Positions 1 through 12,081 of a stretch of DNA of 64,000 nucleotides are shown here, in pieces. Position 1 is the first letter of the stretch; every line of letters begins with the position of its first letter. Source of the DNA: Arthrobacter_M sp030063245 (GTDB taxonomy: Bacteria; Actinomycetota; Actinomycetes; Actinomycetales; Micrococcaceae); the NCBI RefSeq assembly GCF_051131705.1, contig NZ_CP180316.1:1-64000 (forward strand). Direction: 5' to 3'. The notes under the pieces are model-generated. The model had not been told where the DNA came from, did not search any database, and saw only the letters and a list, made by a program, of their open reading frames with translations. Made by a program: the position numbers and the translations under genes.

Positions 1-100
1 TGTGGATGACCGTTCCGCGGCAGCACTGTGCAGACTTCGCGCAGCGACGGGCCACACCGCGTAACCGAAGATCACGAGGGAAAAATGAGCAGGCGTACGA
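1..100 (+). promoter_or_regulatory. Leader region upstream of dnaA
   Basis: This stretch directly precedes the dnaA start codon. The first nine bases, TGTGGATGA, differ by one base from the reverse complement of the DnaA box TTATCCACA, so DnaA may bind here and autoregulate. A GAGGG stretch at 75-80 lies about 20 bases before the start, too far to be a good ribosome binding site. No promoter hexamers could be called with confidence, because the region is cut by the window edge. Confidence 0.4.
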
Positions 101-1507
101 ATGAGCACTGACGAGATTAATGATGTCGGGAGCTCATGGCGCCGAGTCGTCCGGATCCTGGAACAAAACGACCATGTCACGCCCCGGCAGCGGGGATTCG
201 TCTTCCTGGCACAGCCCTTGGGATTGATCGGGACCACATTGTTGGTCGCCGTCCCCAATGAACTTACCCGCGAGGTGCTGCAGACGCAGCTCAAACGGGC
301 CCTGGAGCATGCCCTCCGCGAGGTCTTTTCCGATGACATCCTGTGTGCCTTCAGTATCAACGCTGACCTGATGCCTGTTCAAGCAGAAGAAGAGCCCCAG
401 GAACAGATCGTGGTCCGCCGCGAACCGGAGACCAAACCCGCACCCACTTTGCCCAGCACCTCGCAGGAGTTCGGACGCCTGAATCCGAAATACGTGTTCG
501 ATAGTTTCGTGATCGGCCAGTCAAACCGCTTCGCCCACGCTGCCGCCGTCGCCGTCGCCGAGGCGCCGGCCAAGGCATATAACCCGCTGTTCATTTATGG
601 TGATTCCGGACTGGGCAAGACCCATCTTCTGCATGCGATCGGTCACTACGCCCGCCGCCTATATACCGGGATCCGTGTGCGGTACGTAAATTCAGAAGAA
701 TTCACCAACGATTTCATCAATTCGATCCGTGATGATGAGGGGGCGAGCTTCAAGCAACTCTACCGGAACGTCGACATCCTCCTCATCGATGACATCCAGT
801 TCCTGGCGAATAAGGATGCCACCCAGGAAGAGTTCTTCCACACCTTTAACGCCCTGCACAATCACAATAAGCAGGTCGTCATCACCTCGGATCTGCCGCC
901 AAAGCGGCTTTCCGGCTTTGAGGAACGGATGCGGTCCCGCTTCGAATGGGGCCTGCTGACGGATGTCCAGCCGCCCGAGCTGGAAACACGCATCGCCATT
1001 CTGCGCAAAAAGGCCATAGGGGAGGGGCTCTCGGCCCCTGATGATGCACTGGAATACATCGCCTCCAAAATCTCCACGAACATCCGCGAACTTGAGGGAG
1101 CCCTGATCCGGGTTACCGCCTTCGCGAGCCTTAACCGCCAGCCGGTGGACGTTGCCTTGGCGGAAATTGTACTCAAGGACCTGATAACCGATGAAGGTGC
1201 ACAGGAAATCACGGCAACGGCCATCCTTGGACAGACCGCTGCCTACTTCAACCTTTCGCTGGAAGAGCTCTGCAGCAAGTCACGGACCAGGACCCTTGTC
1301 ACTGCGCGCCAGATCGCCATGTACCTATGCCGCGAGCTTACAGACATGTCACTGCCAAAAATCGGTCAGGAGCTTGGCGGACGTGACCACACAACGGTTA
1401 TCCACGCTGACCGAAAAATCCGGGAACTGATGGCGGAACGACGGGCCATTTACAATCAGGTCACGGAACTGACCAACCGGATCAAGCAGCAACAGCGCGA
1501 GGGATAG
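101..1507 (+). CDS. dnaA: Chromosomal replication initiator protein DnaA
   Basis: DnaA binds TTATCCACA boxes in oriC as an ATP-bound oligomer, melts the duplex and helps load the helicase. The 468-residue product shows the N-terminal interaction domain (about 1-85), a short variable linker rich in E, P and T (about 90-125), the AAA+ domain with Walker A GDSGLGKT near 167-174 and Walker B LLIDDIQF near 227-234, and the C-terminal DNA-binding signature GRDHTTVIHADRKI near 428. It is shorter than the 500-plus residues common in Actinobacteria because the linker is short. The start ATG at 101 is chosen because the ATG at 85 opens a frame that stops after eight codons. It sits directly before oriC and dnaN, the usual order. 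Confidence 0.98.
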   Translation: MSTDEINDVGSSWRRVVRILEQNDHVTPRQRGFVFLAQPLGLIGTTLLVAVPNELTREVLQTQLKRALEHALREVFSDDILCAFSINADLMPVQAEEEPQEQIVVRREPETKPAPTLPSTSQEFGRLNPKYVFDSFVIGQSNRFAHAAAVAVAEAPAKAYNPLFIYGDSGLGKTHLLHAIGHYARRLYTGIRVRYVNSEEFTNDFINSIRDDEGASFKQLYRNVDILLIDDIQFLANKDATQEEFFHTFNALHNHNKQVVITSDLPPKRLSGFEERMRSRFEWGLLTDVQPPELETRIAILRKKAIGEGLSAPDDALEYIASKISTNIRELEGALIRVTAFASLNRQPVDVALAEIVLKDLITDEGAQEITATAILGQTAAYFNLSLEELCSKSRTRTLVTARQIAMYLCRELTDMSLPKIGQELGGRDHTTVIHADRKIRELMAERRAIYNQVTELTNRIKQQQREG

Positions 1508-2019
1508 TCAGGTCACAAAAGCCACTGTGGATATGTCTGTGGATAACTGCGGGGATAACTGCACCTTGACGGTGCACAACTCCGCGCACCCTGTGAATCC
1601 CCGGAACTACAAGGAAAGTTGTCCACCGACAGCAGAACCTCGGGTGCGTTTGGTACACAACCTTTGCACAGGGGACATCCCCGGAGGGCCGCTTCCAGAC
1701 AGAGTTATCCACAGTATCCACAACAGTTATTAACACTACGAATCCTAAAAACTGTGTTCTTCTAAACAACACTTACCTACTGCTCCAACCCTCGATCGCA
1801 GAGCCACCAAGGATGCATTCGCCGGCTGGCCAAGGCGCTAAGCTGTCTGCAAGCATGAAGTTCAGACGTGTAGTTCCACCTAGGTCCTTCCGGCCCTCGG
1901 AATTCCGGTCCGAATTCTTTTATGCCCGGGCCCCGCGCCCTTGCCGGATTTGGATCGACCGGCGTTCTGCTGGCTCACTTTGCGACGATAAATTTTAGGA
2001 TGAAAGGCGGCACCCTTCC
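1508..2019. other. oriC: Probable origin of replication (oriC), dnaA-dnaN intergenic region
   Basis: The 512-base gap between dnaA and dnaN carries several DnaA-box-like sites. Exact matches are TGTGGATAA at 1538-1546 (reverse orientation) and TTATCCACA at 1705-1713 (forward). One-mismatch or weaker sites include TGTGGATAT at 1526-1534 and TTGTCCACC at 1619-1627. An AT-rich stretch follows at about 1724-1775 and is the best candidate for the DNA unwinding element. Location between dnaA and dnaN is the standard actinobacterial oriC position. The part from about 1850 to 2019 would hold the dnaN promoter, but no hexamers are convincing. Origin function is inferred from position and boxes. Confidence 0.85.
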
Positions 2020-3141
2020 GTGAAGTTCCGAGTTGAACGGGATGTCCTGGCCGAGGCCGTCAGTTGGACAGCCCGGTCCTTGTCTCCGCGGCCCCCCGTC
2101 CCGGTACTGTCCGGATTGTTGCTCAGAGCCGAGGCAGGCACTGTCAGCCTTGCCAGTTTTGATTACGAAATTTCCGCCAGACTGGAAATTCCCGCCGACA
2201 TCGCCGAAGAAGGAACGATACTGGTCTCTGGACGGCTGCTGGCGGACATCTGCCGAAGCCTCCCCTCCGCCCCAGTCGCAATCGAAACCGACGGAGCGAA
2301 AGTCACGCTCAGCTGCCGGAGCAGTCGATTCAACCTGGCAACAATGCCGGTGGCTGACTATCCCGAATTGCCTGCGCTGCCGAACATCAGCGGCACCGTA
2401 TCTGGGGAAGCTTTTGCCCAAGCTGTTTCACAGGTCATCATTGCTTCCAGCAAAGACGACACGCTGCCCATCTTGACGGGGGTCAAGATGGAAATTGAAG
2501 ATGACCTGATCACCTTGCTCGCAACCGACCGTTACAGGCTCGCGTTGCGTGAGGTACGCTGGCGGCCCGCTGTTCCCGGTCTTTCGACCAGTGCGCTGGT
2601 CAAGGCCAAAACGCTCAATGAAGTGGCCAAGACCCTTGGTGGTTCCGGCGATTTGAACATTGCCTTGTCTGACAACAGTGAACTTATTGGCTTTGAAAGC
2701 GGTGGCCGGCGGACGACGTCCCTCCTGGTCGACGGCGACTATCCAAAGATCCGTTCGCTTTTCCCGGATAACACGCCGATTCATGCCACCGTGGGGACGA
2801 GCGCTCTGGCCGAGGCTGTACGTCGAGTGTCCCTGGTAGCCGAGCGCAATACTCCGGTCAGGCTGGCCTTCACCGATGGACAGCTCAGTCTCGACGCTGG
2901 CACCGGTGAAGACGCCCAGGCCTCCGAGGCTCTGGAGGCTTCCCTGCTGGGCGAGGACATCACCGTTGCCTTCAACCCGCATTATCTCAGCGAAGGACTC
3001 AGTGCCTTTGACAGTAAATTTGTCAGATTCTCCTTCACCTCGGCGCCTAAACCGGCGATGATTACCGCACAGGCAGAACTCGACGGTGCGGATAACGATG
3101 ACTACCGGTACTTGGTGATGCCCGTCCGGTTGCCCAGCTGA
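2020..3141 (+). CDS. dnaN: DNA polymerase III beta sliding clamp
   Basis: The beta clamp forms a ring around DNA and tethers polymerase III and repair polymerases. The 373-residue protein spans the full length of the family, with the three-domain clamp fold recognisable from the N-terminus (MKFRVERDVLAEAVSW) to the terminal VMPVRLPS, which ends in the MPVRL clamp motif. The start is the GTG at 2020. It follows oriC and precedes gnd by 68 bases. The gene has no internal oddities. Confidence 0.97.
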   Translation: MKFRVERDVLAEAVSWTARSLSPRPPVPVLSGLLLRAEAGTVSLASFDYEISARLEIPADIAEEGTILVSGRLLADICRSLPSAPVAIETDGAKVTLSCRSSRFNLATMPVADYPELPALPNISGTVSGEAFAQAVSQVIIASSKDDTLPILTGVKMEIEDDLITLLATDRYRLALREVRWRPAVPGLSTSALVKAKTLNEVAKTLGGSGDLNIALSDNSELIGFESGGRRTTSLLVDGDYPKIRSLFPDNTPIHATVGTSALAEAVRRVSLVAERNTPVRLAFTDGQLSLDAGTGEDAQASEALEASLLGEDITVAFNPHYLSEGLSAFDSKFVRFSFTSAPKPAMITAQAELDGADNDDYRYLVMPVRLPS

Positions 3142-3209
3142 CAGTACTGGGATGGTTGTCACCCGACCTGAACCAACAGCAGTTATTACCTCCAGAAAAG
3201 AGAAATACC

Positions 3210-4106
3210 GTGCATATCGGTCTCATCGGTCTTGGAAAAATGGGTTTCAATATGCGGGCCCGCCTCCGGGATGCCGGCATTGACGTCACCGGATACGACC
3301 GGAACCCCGAAGTAACCGATGTTCCCACACCGGCGGAACTGGTCAGGGCCTTGCCGACCCCGAGGATCATCTGGGTGATGGTTCCAGCAGGCGACGTTAC
3401 GGACGCCGTCGTCAATGAACTATCAGGCCTGTTGGAGAGCGGTGACATGATCATCGACGGTGGAAATTCCCGTTTCACCGAAGATCAAAAGCACGGGGCC
3501 TCATTGGCCGAAAAGGGGATCAGGTTCGTCGATTGTGGAGTTTCCGGCGGAGTCTGGGGCCTGGCAAACGGCTATGGGCTAATGGCCGGCGGGGAAGCCG
3601 CCGACGTCGACGCAGCCATGCCGATCTTCGATGCCCTGCGGCCTGAAGGAACCCGTTCAGAAAGTTTTGTCCATGTGGGCGATCTCGGTGCCGGACACTA
3701 CGCCAAAATGGTACACAACGGAATTGAATACGGATTGATGCAGTCTTATGCAGAAGGCTATGAGCTGCTGATGGCCAAGGACATCATCAAGGATGTGCCC
3801 GGGACATTCGCGGCATGGCAGAAAGGTACTGTCGTGCGCTCCTGGCTGTTGGATCTGATGGTCAAGGCATTGGAAGAGGACCCCGGACTCGCCAAAATTG
3901 CCGGTTTTGTTGATGATTCCGGTGAAGGCCGGTGGACAGTCGAGGAAGCTATCTCGAACTCTGTTCCTGCCCCCGCCATTACGGCGGCGCTCTTCGCCCG
4001 GTTTGCCTCCCGTCAGGACGATTCCCCGGCCATGAAAATGGTCTCTGCATTGCGCAATCAGTTCGGCGGGCACGCCACCAAAGCGGCCAAACCGGCGTCG
4101 TCCTAA
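3210..4106 (+). CDS. gnd: Decarboxylating 6-phosphogluconate dehydrogenase, short form
   Basis: The enzyme oxidises 6-phosphogluconate to ribulose 5-phosphate and CO2 in the pentose phosphate pathway. At 298 residues it belongs to the short class, often NAD-linked, rather than the 470-residue E. coli type. The N-terminal Rossmann motif is GLIGLGKMG, the substrate motif SGGVWGL is present, and the catalytic Lys lies in HYAKMVHNGIEYG. An upstream in-frame ATG exists at 3156, but GTG 3210 starts exactly at the conserved MHIGLIGLGKMG and is preferred. Its position between dnaN and recF is typical of Micrococcaceae and some other Actinobacteria. Cofactor preference cannot be settled by eye. Confidence 0.93.
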   Translation: MHIGLIGLGKMGFNMRARLRDAGIDVTGYDRNPEVTDVPTPAELVRALPTPRIIWVMVPAGDVTDAVVNELSGLLESGDMIIDGGNSRFTEDQKHGASLAEKGIRFVDCGVSGGVWGLANGYGLMAGGEAADVDAAMPIFDALRPEGTRSESFVHVGDLGAGHYAKMVHNGIEYGLMQSYAEGYELLMAKDIIKDVPGTFAAWQKGTVVRSWLLDLMVKALEEDPGLAKIAGFVDDSGEGRWTVEEAISNSVPAPAITAALFARFASRQDDSPAMKMVSALRNQFGGHATKAAKPASS

Positions 4107-4128
4107 GGGACGGGAACCTGAGCACGGC

Positions 4129-5349
4129 GTGTACCTGCAGCACCTGTCCCTGACCGATTTCCGCAGCTACGAACAGGTCGAACTACTGCTGGAGCCCGGC
4201 ATTACCGTGCTCATCGGAGCCAACGGTTTTGGCAAGACCAATTTGGTGGAGGCCGTGGGTTATCTTTCCACGCTGAATTCCCACCGGGTCAGTTCTGACG
4301 GACCGCTGTTGCGTTTCGGCAGTGAACGGGCCATTATCCGGGCCAGACTCGTACGCGGTCAGCAGGCGGTCAGCATCGAGGTTGAGATCAATGCGTCGAG
4401 GGCGAATAGGGCACGAATCAATCGGGCCAATCCGGTCCGGGCCCGCGATGTCCTGGGCATCTGCAGGTCGGTGCTTTTTGCGCCCGAGGATCTGTCCCTG
4501 GTTAAGGGGGATCCGGGGAACAGACGGCGCTTTCTCGATGAACTGCTGGTCACTCTACTGCCGCGGCATGTCGCCACCCGTAGTGACTATGAACGGGTGC
4601 TCAAGCAGCGCAACGCCTTGCTGAAATCCGCCAGAAGCCAGCACTTTTCACGGTCTGGAGTGAGTGCGGCCAACGAAGCAACGCTGGATGTCTGGGATCA
4701 GCATATGGCATCTGCCGGCGCCGCCCTGCTGGCGGCCCGGCTTGAACTGATCGAAAGACTGAGACCACATTTAGCTGCGGCATATCGCCAACTGACCGAC
4801 GGATCCAAGGAACTGAGTGCGCAGTACCGCTCAACGCTGGAGGACAACCTCTCCGACGACGGGAACGCCGCAGAGGACAGCGGGACGAAAGCGCCGCAGC
4901 CACGGGCAGTGGGAGGGTTAGCCGGATTGTCCATCGAAGAGCTGACGCTGAAGTATGTGCAGAGTTTCGCCGCATCGCGGCGACGCGAGCTGGAACGTGG
5001 GTTGTCCCTGGTGGGGCCCCACAGGGATGAACTGGAACTCGTATTGGGGTGCGCACCGGCAAGGGGCTATGCATCACACGGTGAAACGTGGTCCGTCGCG
5101 CTGTCGCTGCGGCTGGCCTCGTATTATGTTCTCCTGGAGGATGAACAGGTGGAAGGCAACGCGCCGATTCTGATTCTGGATGACGTTTTTGCCGAGCTGG
5201 ATGTCCAGCGGCGCAGTAAACTGGCATCAATCGTGGCAGGGGCAGAACAGGTCCTGGTAACGGCCGCAGTGGACGCGGACATTCCCTCGGAGCTTTCGGG
5301 TGCGCAGATCCGTGTGATGCCTGGAGGAGTAGTAGTCGATGAAGGATGA
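4129..5349 (+). CDS. recF: DNA replication and repair protein RecF
   Basis: RecF is an SMC-like ATPase that loads RecA at single-strand gaps. The 406-residue product has Walker A GANGFGKTN near residue 31, the ABC-type signature region before GPHRDE, and Walker B ILDDVFAELD near residue 345, all conserved RecF features. The start is GTG at 4129, 22 bases after gnd. The 3' end overlaps the DUF721 gene by 11 bases, so the two are probably translated together. Confidence 0.96.
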   Translation: MYLQHLSLTDFRSYEQVELLLEPGITVLIGANGFGKTNLVEAVGYLSTLNSHRVSSDGPLLRFGSERAIIRARLVRGQQAVSIEVEINASRANRARINRANPVRARDVLGICRSVLFAPEDLSLVKGDPGNRRRFLDELLVTLLPRHVATRSDYERVLKQRNALLKSARSQHFSRSGVSAANEATLDVWDQHMASAGAALLAARLELIERLRPHLAAAYRQLTDGSKELSAQYRSTLEDNLSDDGNAAEDSGTKAPQPRAVGGLAGLSIEELTLKYVQSFAASRRRELERGLSLVGPHRDELELVLGCAPARGYASHGETWSVALSLRLASYYVLLEDEQVEGNAPILILDDVFAELDVQRRSKLASIVAGAEQVLVTAAVDADIPSELSGAQIRVMPGGVVVDEG

Positions 5350-5875
5350 AGATCCGGATCCGGCCGAGCAGCCCACCGGGATTGATGCGGCGCAGGCGGC
5401 ATTGAATCGAATGCGTGCCGCTGCCGCCAACCGCGGCGAAATACGGCTGGCCCCGGGCCGCCGTCCACCTGACAAGACAAAATCCAAGCGGCGCTCCTTC
5501 CTGGATATCAAAGATTCCGGCCGCGATCCGTTGGGATTGGGAAACGTGGTCAATCGATTGATCAGCGAACGGGGCTGGTCCTCCCCCGTAGCGGTTGGTT
5601 CGGTGATGGCGCAGTGGAATACGTTGGTGGGCCCGGATATCTCGGCCCATTGCCAGCCGGAGAGTTTTACCGGCACCGCCTTGCAGGTTCGTTGTGACTC
5701 AACCAGTTGGGCCACTCAGCTGAGGCTGCTGAGTTCCTCACTGCTGGCGCGCTTCGATGCCGAGCTTGGGACCGGGGTCGTAACGAAGATCCAGGTGCTG
5801 GCGCCGGCTGCTCCAAATTGGCGCAAGGGTTACAGGACAGTCAAAGGACGCGGTCCCCGTGACACCTATGGGTAG
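5339..5875 (+). CDS. DUF721 family protein (DciA-like helicase loader candidate)
   Basis: This 178-residue protein sits where Actinobacteria carry a DUF721 gene, between recF and gyrB (Rv0004 in Mycobacterium tuberculosis). The conserved core runs from about residue 60, with the motif WNTLVGPDISAHCQPESF and then LQVRCDSTSWATQLRLL. DUF721 proteins in other phyla act as DciA, which loads the replicative helicase DnaB; that role here is inferred from family and location. The N-terminal 60 residues are charged and probably disordered. ATG 5339 overlaps the recF end and has GGAGG at 5323-5327. Confidence 0.88.
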   Translation: MKDEDPDPAEQPTGIDAAQAALNRMRAAAANRGEIRLAPGRRPPDKTKSKRRSFLDIKDSGRDPLGLGNVVNRLISERGWSSPVAVGSVMAQWNTLVGPDISAHCQPESFTGTALQVRCDSTSWATQLRLLSSSLLARFDAELGTGVVTKIQVLAPAAPNWRKGYRTVKGRGPRDTYG

Positions 5876-6200
5876 GGAACCCAGGCTGGAACGTCCGCGG
5901 CAAAAACGCCATACAGGACGGCGGAAGGGCCCCATTGCGTATAGCCCCTCGACGAAGGCGTCGAAATAGTCTCCTGCCCTGCTTTTTCGGCCTCTCAGGC
6001 CCTATTCGTACATGTATTGGCATGCCGGCAAGGTAGAATTGAACGAAACACGGGACGCCGGAGACTGCCCGGGCCATGGGCTCACATGAAACGGCGGACC
6101 TAGGAATGTGTTTGCTGCTGGAGCGGCCCGAGCCGGGTTCATCGCCCGGACAGACCGTATCCTCAGCCACAAACGAAGAATAGAGGGGTCGAACGCGCCT
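5876..6200 (+). promoter_or_regulatory. Leader region of gyrB
   Basis: This 325-base interval separates the DUF721 gene from gyrB and should hold the gyrBA promoter. TAGAAT at about 6033-6038 is a reasonable -10 hexamer, but no good -35 sits 17 bases before it, so the call is tentative. An open frame continues upstream of gyrB to 6108, but the added residues are not gyrase-like. Nothing else was recognised. Confidence 0.3.
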
Positions 6201-8333
6201 GTGACTACCAGCAATCCGGAGAATACGGACCACGTGACGGACACGGAGAATACGGCGACGGCGACAGAAGATGCAGTGATCGGCGCCGACCAAGTGGTTT
6301 CGCAGAACAACCATCCGACTCCGGCCCACCCGATGGAATACGGTGCCAGCGATATCACTGTCCTTGAGGGCCTCGAAGCAGTCCGTAAACGCCCCGGAAT
6401 GTACATCGGTTCCACCGGCCCCCGAGGACTGCACCATCTGGTGTATGAAGTGGTGGACAATTCGGTCGATGAGGCATTGGCCGGGTACTGCGATCACATC
6501 GAGATAACCCTGCAGGCAGACGGCGGCGTCAAGGTCGTCGACAATGGCCGCGGGATACCGGTGGATATCCATCCAACGGAGGGCAAGCCTACCGTCGAAG
6601 TTGTGATGACGATCCTGCACGCCGGAGGAAAGTTTGGCGGCGGTGGCTACGCGGTCTCCGGGGGTCTGCACGGTGTTGGTATTTCGGTGGTTAACGCGCT
6701 TTCGGAGCGGGTCAATACCGAGGTTCGCCGGCAGGGCCACGTCTGGAGGATGACATTCGTTGAAGGCGGGAGGCCGCAGGGCAGTCTGGTCATGGGCGAG
6801 GAAACCCAGGACACGGGGACCACCCAGACGTTTTATGCCGATCCGACCATATTTGAAAGCACCGCCTTCGATTTCGAGACTTTGCGCGCCCGCTTCCAGC
6901 AGATGGCTTTCCTCAACAAAGGGCTGAAGATCACGCTCACGGATGAGCGCCGCGCCAGTGTGCCGGTCTCGGACGAGGAAGATCTTGATTTGGACTCGCT
7001 GGGCACTGGCAGCCAGGCAACCGCGGGGCCCCGCCAAGTGGTCTACCAGTACAACGAGGGGCTGCTCGACTATGTGAAGTACTTGAATTCCTCGAAGAAG
7101 GTCGATGTGATCCATGAGGATGTCATCGCGTTCGAAACCGAGGATTCGAGCCGGAAGATGGCCGTTGAACTGGCGCTTCAGTGGACCACCGCCTATTCGG
7201 AGAGTGTCCATACCTACGCGAATACGATCAACACCCATGAGGGTGGCACCCATGAAGAAGGGTTCCGTGCCGCCATGACCTCGCTGATCAACCGCTATGC
7301 GCGTGAGAAGAACATCATAAAGGATAAGGATGAAAATCTCACCGGAGACGATATCCGCGAGGGCTTGACGGCGGTTGTTTCGGTTAAGCTGTCCGAGCCG
7401 CAGTTTGAGGGCCAGACCAAGACAAAGCTGGGTAACTCCGAGGTTAAGGGATTTGTCCAACGCGTGGTGACGGACGGGCTTGGCGATTGGTTGGAGCGGA
7501 ACCCCGGACCGGCCCGGGATGTGATCCGCAAATCAATCCAGGCATCCCAGGCACGGCTAGCTGCGCGCAAGGCCCGGGAAAGCACGCGCCGCAAGGGTCT
7601 GTTGGAATCCGGCGGAATGCCCGGAAAGCTTAAGGACTGCCAGTCCAAGGATCCATCACTTTCCGAGATTTATATTGTCGAGGGCGACTCGGCCGGCGGT
7701 TCGGCAGTGCGTGGCCGAAATCCAACGACCCAGGCCGTCCTGCCGCTGCGCGGAAAAATCCTCAACGTCGAGCGTGCACGGCTTGACCGTGCCCTCGGCA
7801 ATGCTGAGGTACAGGCCATGATCACAGCCTTTGGTGCCGGAATCGGTGAGGACTTTGACGTTCTCAAGGCGCGGTACCACAAGATCGTGTTGATGGCCGA
7901 CGCTGACGTGGATGGCCAGCACATCACCACGCTCCTGCTGACGCTGTTGTTCCGCTACATGCGCCCGCTGATCGAAAACGGCTACGTGTACTTGGCACAG
8001 CCCCCGCTCTACCGGATCAAGTGGACCAACGCTCCGCATGACTACGTCTACAGCGACCGTGAGCGCGACGCCGTGATGGCTAACGGGCTTGCCAACGGAC
8101 GCCGTATTCCCAAGGATAACGGGATCCAGCGCTACAAGGGCCTCGGTGAGATGGACTACACGGAACTTTGGGATACCACCATGGACCCGGATCACCGCAC
8201 CCTGCTTCAGGTCACCATGGAAGATGCAGCCGCCGCGGATCAGGTCTTCTCCATTCTGATGGGAGAGGACGTCGAGTCACGGAGGAACTTTATCCAGCAG
8301 AACGCCAAGGACGTCCGGTTCCTCGATATTTAG
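6201..8333 (+). CDS. gyrB: DNA gyrase subunit B
   Basis: GyrB is the ATPase subunit of gyrase, which introduces negative supercoils. The 710-residue product has the GHKL ATPase domain (EGLEAVRKRPGMYIGST, EVVDNSVDEA, GGLHGVGISVVNALS), then the Toprim domain with EGDSAGGSA near residue 493, PLRGKILNVERAR, and the metal-binding DADVDGQHI near 565. GTG 6201 is chosen over the upstream ATG 6108 because AGAGGGG at 6182-6188 precedes it, and because the upstream 31 residues are unlike gyrase. The first 45 residues are acidic and threonine-rich, an unusual leader before the conserved ATPase start. gyrA follows after 63 bases. Confidence 0.97.
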   Translation: MTTSNPENTDHVTDTENTATATEDAVIGADQVVSQNNHPTPAHPMEYGASDITVLEGLEAVRKRPGMYIGSTGPRGLHHLVYEVVDNSVDEALAGYCDHIEITLQADGGVKVVDNGRGIPVDIHPTEGKPTVEVVMTILHAGGKFGGGGYAVSGGLHGVGISVVNALSERVNTEVRRQGHVWRMTFVEGGRPQGSLVMGEETQDTGTTQTFYADPTIFESTAFDFETLRARFQQMAFLNKGLKITLTDERRASVPVSDEEDLDLDSLGTGSQATAGPRQVVYQYNEGLLDYVKYLNSSKKVDVIHEDVIAFETEDSSRKMAVELALQWTTAYSESVHTYANTINTHEGGTHEEGFRAAMTSLINRYAREKNIIKDKDENLTGDDIREGLTAVVSVKLSEPQFEGQTKTKLGNSEVKGFVQRVVTDGLGDWLERNPGPARDVIRKSIQASQARLAARKARESTRRKGLLESGGMPGKLKDCQSKDPSLSEIYIVEGDSAGGSAVRGRNPTTQAVLPLRGKILNVERARLDRALGNAEVQAMITAFGAGIGEDFDVLKARYHKIVLMADADVDGQHITTLLLTLLFRYMRPLIENGYVYLAQPPLYRIKWTNAPHDYVYSDRERDAVMANGLANGRRIPKDNGIQRYKGLGEMDYTELWDTTMDPDHRTLLQVTMEDAAAADQVFSILMGEDVESRRNFIQQNAKDVRFLDI

Positions 8334-8396
8334 GGCTTTAACGAAGACCCTTTATATTACGGATCCGATATATATCTGGAATGGAATCTTTAGACA

Positions 8397-11041
<2,645 letters not shown>

Positions 11042-11045
<4 letters not shown>

Positions 11046-11554
11046 GCACGAGTAACTCAAACCCCAGGCCGTCTACCGGCCCGCGGGTGAGTGCGCCGGC
11101 GCGGCCGCCGCAGCGCCCCGCTGCCCCCTCCGCAGCCCAGCGGCCCACGAACAGCAGGCCCGCCCTGGTTAAACCCGCACCTAAGGCCAAGGCCAGGCGG
11201 GCCCGCCTGCTGGTCAGTAAGATCGATCCATGGTCCGTCCTTAAGATGGCCTTCCTGCTCTCCGTGGCGCTGGGCATTGTTACCGTCGTGGCCTCGATTG
11301 TGCTGTGGACAGTGCTGGATTTGACCGGCGTCTTCGAGAAAGTCAACTCGCTCATGACGGATATCCAGGGTTCGGAGGGCGGTGGGTTTGATCTGAAGAA
11401 ATTTGCCTCGCTGGGACAGGTTGCTTCCTTCGCCACGATCATCGCGGTGGTCAACGTGGTGTTGCTGACGGCGTTGTCGATGCTCTCCGCCGTGCTGTAC
11501 AACATCTCCGCCACCTTGGTGGGCGGCATCGGCCTGACCCTCACAGATGACTGA
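11042..11554 (+). CDS. DUF3566 transmembrane protein
   Basis: The gene after gyrA in Actinobacteria encodes a small membrane protein with a DUF3566 domain (Rv0007 in M. tuberculosis). Here 170 residues are predicted. The first 55 are rich in Pro, Ala and Arg and probably cytoplasmic. Two membrane segments follow, around 67-92 (MAFLLSVALGIVTVVASIVL) and 128-160 (VASFATIIAVVNVVLLTALS). The TTG start at 11042 overlaps the gyrA stop, which implies coupling. Its function is unknown; a link to the division apparatus has been proposed for the family. Confidence 0.85.
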
Positions 11555-11654
11555 TCCCTCATCGGTCCGGGACGGTGCCATCTGTTGAGTCGCCACGATT
11601 TGGGCAGAACGTGAAGGTGCTGTAAAGTTTTATTTCGGCCCGCCAAGGGCCGGA

Positions 11655-11728
11655 GGGCGCATAGCTCAGGCGGTTAGAGCGCTTCGCTGATAACGAAGAG
11701 GTCCCAGGTTCAAGTCCTGGTGCGCCCA
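11655..11728 (+). tRNA. ileT: tRNA-Ile (anticodon GAT)
   Basis: A 74-base cloverleaf with acceptor GGGCGCA pairing with TGCGCCC, D arm AGCTCAGGCGGTTAGAGC, anticodon loop CTGATAA reading GAT, and T arm CCAGGTTCAAGTCCTGG. The CCA end is not encoded (CGG follows). tRNA-Ile and tRNA-Ala after gyrA is the usual actinobacterial order. Confidence 0.96.
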
Positions 11729-11753
11729 CGGAACCTACCCTCCGGAGGTACTT

Positions 11754-11873
11754 GTGAAGAAGTTGCTGGTTATTGGAGCAGCTGTTGCAGGGGCTTTGGT
11801 GCTTCGCAGGAAGTGGCAGGAATCCAAAGTTCAGAAAACCAACTGGAACCAGGCGACTGATAAGGTGGAATAA
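11754..11873 (+). CDS. DLW-39 family small protein
   Basis: A 39-codon gene lies between the two tRNAs. It starts with GTG at 11754, preceded by GGAGG at 11743-11747, and encodes MKKLLVIGAAVAGALVLRRK followed by WQESKVQKTNWNQATDKVE. This matches the DLW-39 family, named for its length of 39 residues and a conserved Trp. The N-terminal half is hydrophobic and should be a single membrane segment ending in RRK, so the C-terminus probably faces the cytoplasm. The function is not known. The location between ileT and alaT is characteristic. Confidence 0.85.
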   Translation: MKKLLVIGAAVAGALVLRRKWQESKVQKTNWNQATDKVE

Positions 11874-11907
11874 GTCCGGTTACACTGGTAGTACGAAGTA
11901 TTCCTAT

Positions 11908-11983
11908 GGGGGCATGGCGCAATTGGTAGCGCACCTGCTTTGCAAGCAGGGGGTTCGGGGTTCGAGTCCCCGTGCCTCCACCA
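11908..11983 (+). tRNA. alaT: tRNA-Ala (anticodon TGC)
   Basis: A 76-base tRNA with acceptor GGGGGCA and 3' TGCCTCC, including the G3-U70 wobble pair that marks alanine tRNAs. The anticodon loop TTTGCAA reads TGC and the T arm is GGGGTTCGAGTCCCC. The CCA end is encoded at 11981-11983. Confidence 0.97.
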
Positions 11984-11986
11984 TAG

Positions 11987-12024
11987 AAAACGTCCCGGTC
12001 AGCATTTGCTGACCGGGACGTTTT
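11987..12024 (+). terminator. Intrinsic terminator after tRNA-Ala
   Basis: An 18-bp perfect inverted repeat, AAAACGTCCCGGTCAGCA and its complement, is separated by two T and ends in TTTT at 12021-12024. It begins four bases after the tRNA end and should stop transcription of the tRNA unit. The symmetric A and T runs make it potentially bidirectional. Confidence 0.92.
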
Positions 12025-12081
12025 GTCGTCGCCTCCGGTGGCCTTTGGGCAGCCTTCACTCGGCGGCTGGGCCGGTGACTT

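Noticed and set aside
6108..6200. Longer gyrB start at 6108
   Set aside because: The extra 31 residues are not gyrase-like, and a ribosome site precedes the GTG at 6201.
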